Shown here piece by piece: positions 43,907 to 55,581 of a stretch of DNA of 64,000 nt (positions within the stretch are counted from its first letter, which is position 1; each line of letters starts with the position of its first letter). Source of the stretch: Cylindrobasidium torrendii FP15055 ss-10 (lineage: Eukaryota > Basidiomycota > Agaricomycetes > Agaricales > Physalacriaceae); assembly GCA_000934385.1 (NCBI GenBank), contig KN880454.1:62001-126000 (forward strand). The letters are read 5' to 3'. The notes below the pieces were generated by a model. That model did not search any database. It had not been told where the DNA came from and saw only the letters and a list, made by a program, of their open reading frames with translations. The translations under genes were made by a program, and so were the position numbers.

Positions 43907-46009
43907 ATGGCGCCTAAGAAGGACCCGAAGAGCTTTCTATTCCACACAAAGAAGAAAAAGCAGCCGTCGCAGGCGCCATCGCCATCTGCGTCAAATGGCC
44001 AGTCTTCTCAGCGCAAGTCGATGCCACCGCCGCCCTCACGGCCCTCTTCCGCAACACAGGCAGAAGACGACGATGGACTGGATATTCCTCCTGGAGGCTT
44101 CGCCGAGTACAAAGTACTCTCATCTGCGCTGAATGGTTGGAAATACGATGTGATGAAGTTCGACTCGCGAAAGCCGGTGGACATCTTCAATTGGCAGCCA
44201 CCCATCAAATTGAACCGCAAAGACATTCGGCGCGACGACGGACCCCAGCAGGTTGGCCCGTTGACCCCGATGATTGGCCTGGACGGAAAGCCTGTCATAG
44301 GCCCTGGTGGCACTATTGTCATGATGGACATCAATGGACGACCTGTAAACCCGGCGGCGGACACAAAAAAGGATGCGCCCCCAGGGAAAAGGAAGTTTCA
44401 GAAGAAGACGCGCCAGGTCTTTCTTCTACCGGAGGCAACAAAACAGTTGCGCAAGGAGGAGCGATACCCGTGGGTTATGGAGGATGCATCGGGGCAGGAG
44501 ACCTGGTTGGCGCAGCTGGACGACGCGTCCAAGGCAGAAACACGTGGATTCTTTATGCCTGCTGCCAACGACGTCTTCAAATTCGTTCCTGCACATCGCT
44601 GGTATAAATTCCAGAAGAAATTGAATCACCAACAAGCGTCAGATACCCAGGCTATGGAGGCTGCCGTACGTATAACAATAAGATCATTTTTTTCTATCTC
44701 TCTCACACATCAGCGACCAGTACACTCGGAATTCGAAGCGCGATCCGTCCACTTGGTTCCAGAAGAACCTTGGCCGTGCCCCTTCGGCTGCTACTCAGGC
44801 AATGCTCAAGGGCGAAGCTGACGACTTTGACTTTGGTGGTAACTCCATGGTCGTCCGTACTGCTGGACCCAGTCAGGCTGCTCGCCCATTGCGCAAGGTC
44901 GACAAGGGCTTGTTCGGTGATGAGGATGACGACGGCCGGCCCTTGAAGCGCGAAGATGGCCAGGAGGGTGACTATGACGAGATTGTGTACGATGAGGACT
45001 TCGCGGACGATGATGATCAGATGCATGAGGACGGGAACGAAGAGGAGAAGAAGGACCTAGATGTAAGCAAGCGACATGTTTGTTCTGGGCACAGCTTCCT
45101 GACGTTGTTGTAATAGGACCGGCTCAAGCGCGAGTACAAGCAAGCTAACAAGACTCAAGAGGGTTACATCGATGCGGATATGGAGGTCGACAAGCCCAAG
45201 ATGACGAAGACTGAGCGTAGGATGAAGAGACTCCTCCGTGCTCGAGAAGGTAACGATGCCTATGATAGCGACGACTCGCAGAACATGGACGTACGTTCCT
45301 TTTCTAACTGAGCATTCTTTGTTTTCATCTTCTTGCATAGGATGAATCCTCAGATGAGGAGGAGGAGGCGCCGCCACCGAAACCTCCAACACCCGAGAAG
45401 GAGAAAGAAGAGGCTCCAGTTGCCTCTGGATCACAGCCTACCACGGCCGTGCAACCTTCTTCTGCTGGCGGGCCCATGGTCCTTGATACTGACGTGCGAG
45501 CCACGTCGCCGACAAGCCCCAACCTTGGTGGCCATTCCCTTCTTGCGAAACGGGCGACGAGCCCTAAGCCTGGCGGAGCGCCTAAGATAAAGCTGAATGG
45601 GTCCGGGAGTCGGCCAGGATCTCCCGCGCATAGTCCGCCTGGTAGTCGAGCCACAAGCCCCACGGGCAGTCCATCGCCGGCTGGTGTAAATGGCAAGAAA
45701 CGCAAAGCGGAAGATGACTCGACGGCAAATCCTGCGGCGAACGGCGAGCGCAAGAGAAAGCGGAAAGCTGTCGTTACTGGTGCGCCAGTCGAGATCACCG
45801 AGAAAATACTAGTCGATTGGATTAGAGAGCGGCCGGAAGCAACAACCAAGGAGTGCATTGGATACTTCACTCCTTGGCTTCAGGATCCAGCCACGAAGAA
45901 GAACTTTACGAAACTGGTGGCAGGCGTGGCGGTGCTCAAAGGCGGTTCACTCACTCTAAGGGAGAAGTATCGCAACACGGCATCTGCAGCTCCTTCGCCG
46001 GCAGCCTGA
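43907..46009 (+). CDS. TFG1: Transcription initiation factor TFIIF large subunit (RAP74/Tfg1)
   Basis: TFIIF binds RNA polymerase II and supports initiation and elongation; the large subunit is RAP74/Tfg1. Four exons give about 650 residues. The N-terminal domain shows SFLFHTKKKKQPS, the dimerisation region FAEYKVLSSALNGWKYDVMKF with PVDIFNWQPPIKLNRKD, and PWVMEDASGQETWLAQLDDA. The middle is highly acidic and Ser-rich (VYDEDFADDDDQM, DDESSDEEEE). The C-terminal domain forms the winged helix (VEITEKILVDWIRERPEATT and DPATKKNFTKLV) that contacts polymerase and TFIIB. The domain order and the acidic central linker match fungal Tfg1. The start Met (MAPKKDPK) directly follows the pyrimidine-rich leader. 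Confidence 0.92.
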
Positions 46010-46860
46010 GCTGGAACACATGTATGAGCTCTTGTGCTCGTCCCCATGTCACCTGTGAGTAGTCGGTGTAATGTATATCATCTTATTAGAGCCAGTTACT
46101 CGTACAGTATGCCATGTGTTCGTCGTTTTCTGTCGTGTGGATGAGCGACGTCTATTCTATCTTGGGCTCTCGCCTCTTTCGAGGAGGCCGATAGGCAGTT
46201 GTCTATCGGCTGAAATCTGTTTTTCCCTGATCACACGTAGGTTTTAGACTGTGATGCCTATGGGTCGGTGGTCGACATCTGCCGAGGCGGTAACTCGACC
46301 GGCATCAAGAAGGCGGGCGCGGCTGTTTGACTCGAGTGCGGGAATTGCGACCGTCTCTGCTGCAAAGGTGAGGTCCCAACGAGGCTGTTTTGAGGCCACC
46401 CGAGTGTAACCAAGTGTATGGTTCGCGAACGAGTTCGGGCGATTCGTGCTTTGTTCTGTTTATGTTGGTTTATGTAGTGAAACGACTCGGTAATAATCGG
46501 TATACCTCCATGGTATCGCGTTGCCGAAGACCAGTGTGGCCAGGTTATCTGAGGTTTGTGAAAGGGTATGGGGACCTCTAATGACGCGCTCGACGTCCCG
46601 ACACGAACATCGTCGTCGGCATGAATCTCTCGACCGGTGCGAGATTTTCCAAAGATTTTCAGTTCACTCAGAGTCCGCTTATTAATCCGTGCATTAAACT
46701 TCTTGCTCGGTGAGTTTTGGCCGTCTCTGATCCGCGGGCTCTCACTATCGCATTGCTGCAGGGAGCAAGGCAGCGATGTGTTCCTACAAATAGCTGCTGC
46801 AGTGTGGCTCTCACTTTCTTCATCCCCCCCTTTTCTCTTCTCCCTTTCATTCCCATCGTT
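46010..46860. other. Intergenic between TFIIF and chitin deacetylase genes
   Basis: No gene is supported. The interval contains an inverted repeat (46187-46210, listed separately) 3' of TFIIF and the promoter of the chitin deacetylase gene. Open frames on the minus strand are shadows with no recognisable product. Confidence 0.5.
46187..46210. repeat. Inverted repeat, 8-bp arms, 8-nt loop
   Basis: GCCGATAG (46187-46194) and CTATCGGC (46203-46210) are perfect complements around an 8-nt loop. They are followed by a T-rich run (CTGTTTTTCC). The element lies about 180 bp downstream of the TFIIF stop codon and would form a stable hairpin in that transcript's 3' region. It may be a 3'-processing or stability element, or chance. 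Confidence 0.4.
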
Positions 46861-48587
46861 ATGTTGACTGGACTTGTGGCCTCCTCCGCTCTCTTCGCCG
46901 CAATTGGCGCTGTCGCTCATTCAACAGGAGGTCACGTTGATCATACTCACGCTGCTCACTCGCGCCTTCCTGGGCGCTGGTACCAGGAGCCCGACAACAA
47001 AGTCGAAAAACTCTTCCGGCGCTTCTCCGATGATGGCACGCAATACGCTGAAGTTGGCGGCGAAGGTGTGTACTAGCTCTATACTTGCCAATATTGAATT
47101 GAGCTCAATGTTTCTCCTCAGAATGGATGGCTGCCTTTCCCACTGGCATCCCGGATGTCAATGCGACCCCCAAGGAGTGGATCGACGCATTGAACGTAGC
47201 AGTTCAAGCCGGCAAGATCCCGAACATCCCTCCGTCGACTGCGTCCACGCAAACAAATCCTGTCTACCCAGACGGGATGGACCCCAACGGCCCGGAAATT
47301 TGCTCAGCCACGTACAAATGTCGCACCGACCGCGAAATCTGGGATGCACCTGATGGTGTGTTAGGAATCAGTTTTGACGACGGCCCCTACGAGGTGAGTC
47401 GACCGGCGTACCGACGCGTTGTGGGATGCTAACCCTTAATGAAGGGTACGGAGATGCTCCTCGAGTACATTGGAGCCAACCATGTTCCCACCACGCATTT
47501 CCTCATTGGTTCGTACATCCGGATGAATCCTACGGCCTTCGAGGCTATCCGCGACAACGGTGGTGACCTCGCTGTCCACACTTACACTCATCGCTACACG
47601 ACTAGCCTGTCCAACGAGGAAGTCGTCGCTGAGGTAATGCTACCACATGCTTTTCTATGCTTGTTCCTCATCCTCTTTGAAGCTTGGGTGGACCATGGAG
47701 ATCATTCGCAACTCGACTGGCGGCCGTATTCCCAAGTTCTGGCGTCCTCCCTATGGTGACTCTGACAATCGTGTGACAGCCATCGCTCGCGAGGTCAGTA
47801 CAGTTTCGAAACCGAAAGACGACCAGTATTGACCTCTATTTTTTTTTACATACAGGTGTTCGGCCTTACCACCATCATTTGGAACCAGGAGTACGTGGTT
47901 TCATCGGCTTGTACCCTAGTTGGTCTCGAAGCTAACATACCTGCAGCACTGAGGATTGGTCTCTCACAACTGGCGGCACGACGCCTCAAGCTATCAATGC
48001 ATCGATGACTGAATGGCTCAATGGTACGCACTTGCACAATCTTCCCCCCGCGGACAGAAATTAATCACTATGTTAGGCCCCAAGAGCCCTGGTCTTGTCA
48101 TCCTCGAGCATGAGCTGTCGACTATGTCCGTTCAAGCGTTTATTGACGCGTACCCGGTTATGCAGTCAACTGGTTGGAACATTCAATCTGTTGTCTCTAT
48201 ATACGGAGACTCGCCGTACCAGAACGCGCCGGCTGGTCTCGACGGCGAGGTGAAGGCAGCTAGTGTCGTCCCTTCAGGAAACGACAGTGGTTCCAACACA
48301 GGAGACGACCACGGCAGCTCATCAGCCGCGCCCGAATCAGTTTCTACTTCTGCTAGTGCTCCTCCTTCGACTGGCACAGGGTGAGATCTCCTCGCACAAT
48401 ATTGGTTTTTCGCTCTAACCGAGTTTTGAATAGCAAAAATACGGCCGTCGTTGTCGCTCACCCTACAGGCACAACCTCTGGCTCTGCGCCGAGCGGTAGT
48501 GGGTCTCCTGATGGTGCAGTGGCCGTTCGTGGGTCTTGGGCAATTGCTGCTGCATTCGCCGCTGTTGCCTTCTCCTTGATGGCCTAA
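46861..48587 (+). CDS. CDA: GPI-anchored chitin deacetylase (CE4)
   Basis: This secreted polysaccharide deacetylase converts chitin to chitosan at the cell wall. About seven exons give roughly 470 residues. An N-terminal signal peptide ([21 protein letters not shown]) is followed by a family-specific region ([20 protein letters not shown]). The NodB domain then carries SFDDGP (metal and catalytic Asp), HTYTH (two metal-binding His), [12 protein letters not shown] and [11 protein letters not shown] Ser/Thr-rich linker of about 90 residues follows, and a final hydrophobic segment ([17 protein letters not shown]) runs to the stop, as in a GPI-attachment signal. The organisation matches basidiomycete CDA proteins such as those of Cryptococcus. 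Residues matching all expected NodB motifs are present, so activity is likely. Confidence 0.92.
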
Positions 48588-49540
48588 TCCTTCAACATTA
48601 CCTCTACACCTGAGACCCTTGAGAGACCATTCCGTTACGCACCCCGAATCCAATGATATCCCCCACTACTTACACTCACTGGTCGCTGTCGTCCCTACTA
48701 TTAGTTAACTTATTTTTGTGTACATTGTCCCTTCAAGTTCGATATGTTGCTTCGCGGCCGCGGACTCTGGGTGTCATTTTCACGAATACGCGTACAGCTT
48801 TATGACTATACGTCCCTCGCGGCAGCTGCAGCTTGGTTATACCTGCCTTTCTTCGGTTTTCTTTGGTTTTCTTGTACCTATTTCGTTGGTTCAAATCCAC
48901 TCCCACGCTCGCTGCATCAGTCTCTTGCTTTTATTGATTTTGACCGTGCCAGTGATACTTTAACAAGTCTTGAGTGGCACCAACCGAGTCGAAGGGACCT
49001 CGTAAGAATAGGGCGACTATTGAATTCCTTTCCCCGGACTTTCCAAGGGTTAAAGAAGCATGGGAGGCTTCCTATGTATGATTTCGTAGACAAGTAGGCC
49101 CAGCAAGCGGTCACCGTTCAGTGCAATTTTCCATTGGAAGATCAGGATCGATCGTTGCATATGTACACCGAGTGCGCGTTGACTGCGACTTGCTCTCACA
49201 TTAGCAACGACAATCCAGTCCTATGTCTCTTTCAGAAAGCATATTCCTATGAAGGCGCATTCCGCGCCGAGCTTGCGCCGGTCGATCAGTCCGTTCCGGC
49301 CTGGATGACAGTAAGCATCAGCATGTGGAATTTCTACTTAGTCCGCTCGGCCTTGTTCATCCATCCAACCCATCTGGTTCTCCTACTTCTGACTGTACTT
49401 GACGTGATTCTGTGGATATAAGCGCCTGCCGTTTCGTATATCAGCAGGGCAACTTCATTCTGAGAGGTGCATCAGCGTACGTTCCCTGTTGACTCTGTCT
49501 GCTTTGGGCGCTTATTACTTGGGAATCAGTTCACCACAAC
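48588..49540. other. Intergenic region, about 950 bp
   Basis: The stretch separates the chitin deacetylase gene from the F-box gene. Open frames here (for example 48744-49097) have unusual composition with no similarity that I recognise and are judged to be non-coding. No RNA gene or repeat is seen. Confidence 0.45.
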
Positions 49541-50989
49541 ATGGACAATACAGCCTCTCCCATCAGCGCCTTACCAAACGAGCTTCTGCTCCAAATCTTC
49601 GGCTTTGCAGGCGGCGACGGTTCAGTGTGCATCAACAGCACTAGGGCAAGAATTGGTCGAGTTTGCAAATCGTGGCGAGCGGTCTCACGGTCCTCACCGA
49701 GCCTATGGACATATATCAATATCACCGTCCACGATCCTTGCTTCCCACAGCCGAACAGGCCGCCCACGGTCACCAAGTCCTTCCTCGAACCCGCCCTCAT
49801 CCTCTCATACCCCTGCGCTCTCACTATCGTCGTTGATGTAAATACCGATTGCCGTCAGGACGTAGAACAAGGGTTATTCGATACCGTGGACATGCTTGGA
49901 AGGCACTCCATCCGATGGCGCAATTTCTCCTTCACTGGCCCAGACTACGTGATGGAGCGCCTCGACCATTGCGTCGCGCAGCACCCATTCCAATCCCCAG
50001 AATTAGAGTCCTTGACTTTACGCTGCAACGACGGCTTGCCAGGACACGCATTCACAACGGCCCTCCCAAATATCATGGTTTCGCGCCTGCGCAATCTATC
50101 CATCAATTTCGAGTTGCGCCGCCTTGTAGTGCAATGGGACGCACTGACATCGTTCACCGGCGGATTCCATACACCCTCCTCGTTCTACGCGCTCGTGTCG
50201 CAAACAGCCAATCTCGAATTTCTCTATCTCACCCACATTGGCCATGAACGGGACTCGCGGTCCGTGGAACCCATCTCATTGGACAACCTTCGACACCTCA
50301 AGATTGCAGACTGCGCTATTGTAGAAGCACTGGAGAACATCCGCTTCCCTCACTTGGGCGAACTCTCATTGGTTGACTCGCAGCCCTGCTGGACCAAGTC
50401 GGCAGACGGCTTTGTGACGCATGTAAAGCTGCGTTGCTCAGAGCGTCCCGATACACTCGAGATTTTGCTACGCTGCCTGCGAATCTCCAGCCCGCCGTTA
50501 CGCGCACTGAACTTCCGGTGGGACTTCCCTCAATCCGCGCTCAAGCTGGGGCCCTTATTTCGACTGTTCGAGCACACACTCGCCGCGTTGCGCATCGAAT
50601 TTGCTGGAGGGATGTGCCATCCTGTGTCGCCATTCTTCAATGCACTGAATGCGAACAATGGATATAGACCAATCCTGCCGAGGCTGAAGGAGCTGGAACT
50701 GGTGGTACAGGGGACTTCCCCGCCTCCACTCTTCATGATGCACAGTGTCGAAAGCATGCTGGTCTCGAGATGGGACGTTCACTCGCCGGGAGTAGCACGC
50801 TGGACACGGCTGAGACTATCGAAAGAGGGAGACGAGGACTTGGATGAAGGCGATAAGATGAAATACGAGACTTCTTCCTTGTCGCTCTGTTTGCAACGGC
50901 TAGCTCAAGAAGGACTGGATGTCAGTTGGACTTGCGAGGAAATGGACTTGTTAGATCGGGGGCGGCAATATGTTGCTACACTGCAATGA
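49541..50989 (+). CDS. F-box protein, intronless, 482 residues
   Basis: The F-box links substrates to SCF ubiquitin ligases through Skp1. The motif lies at residues 8-50 (ISALPNELLLQIFGFAGGD, then RVCKSWRAVSRSSPSLW). The remainder has irregular Leu-rich segments (LRNLSINFELRRLV, LDNLRHLKIADCAI, FPHLGELSLVDS) resembling the divergent LRR-like solenoids of many mushroom F-box proteins. The single exon is unusual in this intron-rich window and is typical of the lineage-expanded F-box families in Agaricomycetes. The substrate is unknown. No frameshift is seen, and the N-terminal Met follows directly after a CACAAC leader, so this start is chosen. Confidence 0.85.
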   Translation: MDNTASPISALPNELLLQIFGFAGGDGSVCINSTRARIGRVCKSWRAVSRSSPSLWTYINITVHDPCFPQPNRPPTVTKSFLEPALILSYPCALTIVVDVNTDCRQDVEQGLFDTVDMLGRHSIRWRNFSFTGPDYVMERLDHCVAQHPFQSPELESLTLRCNDGLPGHAFTTALPNIMVSRLRNLSINFELRRLVVQWDALTSFTGGFHTPSSFYALVSQTANLEFLYLTHIGHERDSRSVEPISLDNLRHLKIADCAIVEALENIRFPHLGELSLVDSQPCWTKSADGFVTHVKLRCSERPDTLEILLRCLRISSPPLRALNFRWDFPQSALKLGPLFRLFEHTLAALRIEFAGGMCHPVSPFFNALNANNGYRPILPRLKELELVVQGTSPPPLFMMHSVESMLVSRWDVHSPGVARWTRLRLSKEGDEDLDEGDKMKYETSSLSLCLQRLAQEGLDVSWTCEEMDLLDRGRQYVATLQ

Positions 50990-51172
50990 AAGTGATTAGA
51001 AATGTGTTGTCCTATAGCTAGAATAAGCCTTGAGTAGGCTTTTATAACACTTATTCTTTACGGAATGAACGGTCATGAACTCTCGGCACCCTCGATGCGT
51101 TCGGCAGCGGCCCGGAAAGCCGACATCATTTTCCACGAAGAATGTGAAGTCAAGTTGTCTGGTAAAGCTCTC

Positions 51173-53196
51173 ATGTTATCCCGTTCGCTGCACCAAACGC
51201 GCTCCTTACTTGCACGAGAGTCTTCAATCCCGCAAGTACTGCTGCAGGTTCGTTGCCTACAGCAGAAGGCGCGTCATGAAGATTCTCCACGGAAGCAACG
51301 CCGCGCTGCTGCCTTTGGCGGCGGCGCTCCCGAGCCCTCAAAAGTGCGCGAAGGCGTCCCGAGGGACCATACACAGGATTCCAAGGCAAAGCCATATCAA
51401 CGGTCCAACGCGGTTGACAGGAGACGTCCACGAGAGTCTGGCAGAGAGTCTGGACACAAGCAAGCCTCTGAAAACGGCGTCAAGAAGTACAGGTCGAAGC
51501 ACTATGATCCCTCTGTGCAGAAAGACCCCGACCTTCCAAAGCTTGAACCACGAGAGCTCTCCGTCCGTCTCACGAAGCTATGCGACAGCAAGAAGCTCGA
51601 CGCTGCCATTGCCATGCTCAAGTCTTCACCACGCGACGCGCAAAACACGGCGGTCTGGAACACTGTCATTTGGGAGTGTATGAAGGCACACCAGTATCAA
51701 ACTGGATACTCGCTCTATGTCGACGTGCGTTGACTGACCTCCCTTTCCCCACTTCCGCTCACACCTCCATGTAGATGAAGCGTCGAGGCTTCAGCCCTTC
51801 GACGCGTACTTTCCAGACCATGTTGGGCGGCTATGCACGAATTGAAGATTGGGACCAGTACAGCAAACAGTTGAAGAACGTGCAGTCTCTGTACAGCGCC
51901 TATCTTCGACACATGGAATCTCTGTTTAGCGAGGATGCAGCCCACACTGAAATTTCCTCTTTCCCACTAGCGCTTTACATCCAAATCCTTGGGGACTCCG
52001 GAAAGTACCAGGACATTTTCGACCTATACTACGACCTTGATGCGAAGGGCCCATTGAAACCTGACCATGTCGTGTACACTGCAATGTTCAAGGCACTCTC
52101 CCCTTTGGATATCCCTTACGGCCTTGACGCGGAGGCGACAGCAAAACAGAATGCTTCCAGCGCCAAACACTTATGGATGCAGATGCTCAAGGACAGCCGC
52201 AAGTTCAAGTTCCCCATAGACTCCCACCTCGTTGCGTCTGCACTGCTAGCACTTTCTAAAGGCCGACTAGCCGACCAAGAGTACGCCCTCGGTATTGCGC
52301 GCGACTATCTTGGCCTTCCCCGAGACCTATCTTCCACTGCTTCGGATTCTTCAACGCTGGTCGAGTTGACACCGCAGGCTCTCGCATCTGTTCTCATCCT
52401 CTGCCAGAACAGCAAGAGATACGAGGATTGTATACAGGTCTTCGAGCAGGTGCGAAAGAGTCGGGTGGCCGAGGCAGTCATTGACCGCCGGCATGTCGAC
52501 GAAGTCTTCCGCGCTCGTGGATACCTCCAGCCCGAGCCCGCAGACGCGCATTACGAGTTGAGTATCCTCGAGTGGATGACGAGCGTGGAGGTACCGCGCT
52601 CTGGCCGCAAACACGATGACCCTTTGCGCCCTCTCATGCCGACCTTCGTGGCAGCTTTGGCCGCTTGCTGGCGCACGGCTGACTACACAACTGCTGTCCG
52701 TGTCTTCGAGCTCATGACGGGCTATCATGCACACGACTTCTCAGACGGCGTCGAGCTGAAGAAACCTCGCTTTGACGACCGCACGGGTGGGCGCAACCGG
52801 CCGGCGACGGGGGAGAATATGTCCTTGATGCTACGGACAGCGCTAAAGACGGGGAATCGTGCGCACATGCGCCAGACATTGCGCATTGTGCACTTCCTTG
52901 GACTGGAGGATGTGTTATATGTTCCCTCCGACCAGCCTGGACAAATGACCATGTCAAAGAAGACGATCAAAAGAATTATATTCCAGGGAGACAAGCTAGC
53001 GACAGCCATACTGGAGACAGTCGACCACCTTTTGCGGAATAGCACGCACAAGGATAGGCCAACTGAAGTCGACTTGGCGCGTTGGCGCGAATTGAAGAAA
53101 ATGGCTGGGGAGTTTGCGCAAGTGGCACACAAAGCACGGCTCATATCTATCAAGGAAGCGGCTGCTTCCAAAGCTGACCGCTCTCCGGATGCATGA
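51173..53196 (+). CDS. Mitochondrial pentatricopeptide-repeat (PPR) protein
   Basis: PPR proteins bind organellar RNA and control its processing or translation. Two exons (51173-51723 and about 51775-53196) give about 655 residues. I chose Met 51173 because the sequence from there (MLSRSLHQTRSLLARESS) is an Arg/Ser-rich amphipathic presequence typical of mitochondrial import, and a TATA-like stretch lies at about 51040. A longer start at 51065 in the same frame would bury the presequence. PPR-like helix pairs include NTVIWECMKAHQYQTGYSLYVDMKRRGFSPSTRTFQTMLGGYARIEDW across the intron and HVVYTAMFKAL. The region ALASVLILCQNSKRYEDCIQVFEQVRK is another repeat. The target RNA is not evident. Confidence 0.78.
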
Positions 53197-53545
53197 GGCG
53201 TGACTGGGATTTATAGGACTCGATATCTGAATCCACTACACATCATCTATAGTACGACTAATATGGAGCAAGCCTAGTTCGTTTGCCAGTCGCTGATCAT
53301 ACTTCGACAATCCTTTCTTTATGGACCGAAGCGCTGATGCTGAATTATCTGACTCCCCGAGCTAACAATCGCTACCTGAGAAGTCCAAGCAAAGGTGATC
53401 AATACTATTGAGACTCACAATGATTATTCCTGAAATAGATACAGAAAAAGAGTGTGCATGCAGTAGGTTCATCCATCAATGCTGCTAGTACCCAAATGAC
53501 TCTACATACAGGCAGAAGGGCGTATACAAAGGTCGGCATTAATGA
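53197..53545. other. Intergenic, convergent 3' ends
   Basis: The stretch holds the 3' region of the PPR gene and the 3' region of the esterase-like gene on the other strand. No gene was found. Confidence 0.5.
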
Positions 53546-54757
53546 TTACTCTGTGCAATTCTCGAGGATATCTAGGACAAACTCCGCCATGAGGTTGTGG
53601 GCTGTAGTCGACGGATAGCTGGTCGCAATGTGAGCAAAAGAGGGTGATTTTGAATCAACAGTGAGTACGGACTCTTCGATGTAAAACACAGTGGTGTTGG
53701 GGCTCGAGCATTGTCCTTCGGTGGTCTCCGCATCAACTGTGCACGGGCCTACGTTTTCGTAGCCGAAATCCGTAGGAGCTGCCACGACGGCGTCGAGCAG
53801 CTCGCCGAGGTCAGCAAAAGCAAGAGAGATGTCTAAAGCGTTGTAAGCCGTGCGCGCCCCCGTCCAGATCTCCTGCTTCCAGGCTTCTCCAGCTTCAGAC
53901 GTCGTCCCGCGCCCGTAGCTATCCACAATGAGAAAGTTCTTGCCGTAGAAGGGCGACGACGACAACTTCAAGATTTGGAAGACGACGTTATTTGCGGCAT
54001 CAGTCATGTCTGCGAGTGTCTGGTGAGGAAGCGGTTTGAAAACAGCAATGGATTGACTCACTGACTTCGCCCCGCAAGAAGTCCCTTGACTGGGTAAGAT
54101 GTTTTTCGACAAGAAGATTCGACAATCACTTACTCCATTCCCTCGTACAGGACGATGAGTGTGCTATCTGGGTCGGGTGCCGATTTTTGCGACATGAAGA
54201 TTCCACCTGATACTCAGTTCAGTGCACCCTCTTATGTTTTACCTGCGTTCGCTTACTTTGTGAAACAAAATCTCTGTCGTCAGCAGTGTCGCCCGCTGTG
54301 TAAAGATCGTTGCTCACGAGAGATCTGGGGACCTGTCCAAGATGAGTGAATGCAAAGAAAACAGACTGGCGCTGCATCGTAATGCGTACCGCATAGTCCC
54401 TGAGGCTTGCACTGATGTTGGAGGCAAAGTACTCAATCCAGAGTGGGCCATTCGAGTAGCGTCCTCCCGCCTTCGGATCAGTCCCACTCTGTACAGCGGG
54501 CGATAGCTCGCTGCCGTCTGTTTTGTCGCCAGAGGTATACCCATCCTATGATGGAAGCGCAGTCAGTTCTTCTGGCTCGGGAAATGCAAGACGCGACGCA
54601 CGCCAAACGCAGCGATTGTGGAGATCTCGCTGAGGTCTATTCCCGCATTGACGTTGACGACAGTGTCGCTACTGATGGAACCGCAGGTTGGACTGAGCCC
54701 AGAAACGAGCGTGGAGAAGTAACTCGAAAGGACCACCAAGATAGCAAGGGCAACCAT
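53546..54757 (-). CDS. CE16/GDSL-like secreted protein lacking the catalytic residues
   Basis: The fold is that of family CE16 acetylesterases. Several exons on the minus strand give about 350 residues. The signal peptide (MVALAILVVLSSYFSTLVSG) is followed by the GDSL block I, which reads FGDGYTSG after splicing between about 54605 and 54546, and a CE16-type GRYSNGPLWIEYFAS. Block III, also restored by splicing (54136 to 54098), reads LYEGMDQG. The C-terminal block V reads IATSYPSTTAHNLMAEF. In active members these blocks are GDS, GxND and DxxHP. Here Ser is Gly, Asn is Asp, and Asp and His are Ala and Tyr. The frame and splice sites are intact, so this looks like an expressed non-catalytic relative rather than a decayed gene. 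A TATA-like box lies at 54839-54846. Confidence 0.75.
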
Positions 54758-55581
54758 GGTGATTTGATTTGATACTGAGATAAAAGGCGACAGGAAACAG
54801 TTCTGAAAAAGTTGATATTCTGCCATGGTACTCAACAGCTTATATACATGACCGGCAAGAGCATCGCAGATTGCCCGCACAGTCGTACCTTGCTGAGAGG
54901 GCCTGTGTACCTTTCGCAGACAGGAATAGGCTAATAGCCAGCTCTTCTATCCTATCCTCGCATAACCCCAGTGGTTGCTTGGGGCTGCGCTCGACTGCGC
55001 GCATTCTTGTGCGAATGATCAGAACGCAAAGAAAGATCCCCATATGGATATGAAAGTCCTACCCTCGGACCGGATAATACTGTGCCACCACTCAATAATG
55101 TACAATCCCTCCGGACAACCGATAGCTCGTGGGTTCGCTGACATTCGACTTCAGCAAGATCGAGCTGCGGGTAGAAGACATGCACTTTTCCATGCACAAG
55201 TAGGCCTTCCCCACACCGGGATGAAGGCCGACAAATAGTAGACAAACAAACTCGCTTCAAGTGCGACGGACCGCAGATTCCCACAATATTCTGAGTCTTT
55301 TCATTCAGACCAGGATATGCATTGGGATTTGCTCGGGAACCAGGATGGTGGCAAAAGTTCAATAGTCATTATTGGCTGTCGATCTGAACCTTTGAGGTTA
55401 GGAATAAATGACTAGAAAGAGTACGATCTCTGGGGATAGGTGCGGAACGAAACCTGAACGAAACTCAAATCTCGTGGGCTGCGGGGTAGATAGGTTGTCG
55501 TCGTTTCCTATTATAAACCACTGGTATAGGTAATGCTACAGACGAATAAATTGTAAAAATGCATACATACCCTTTCTTTCC
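54758..55581. other. Intergenic, about 820 bp
   Basis: The stretch separates the esterase-like gene and the reductase gene, both on the minus strand. It includes the esterase promoter and the 3' region of the reductase. No other gene is seen. Confidence 0.5.
54839..54846 (-). promoter_or_regulatory. TATA box of the esterase-like gene
   Basis: TATATAAG on the minus strand lies 82 bp upstream of the start codon at 54757. It fits a fungal core promoter. Confidence 0.55.

Noticed and set aside
46258..46920. 220-residue minus-strand open frame upstream of chitin deacetylase
   Set aside because: Its start overlaps the deacetylase signal-peptide exon and its sequence shows no domain; judged to be chance.
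48744..49097. 117-residue open frame between chitin deacetylase and F-box genes
   Set aside because: Unusual residue composition, no motif, and no splice-site partners.
54871..55580. Several 60-136-residue open frames between the esterase-like and reductase genes
   Set aside because: All are short, overlapping and without motifs; judged to be non-coding.
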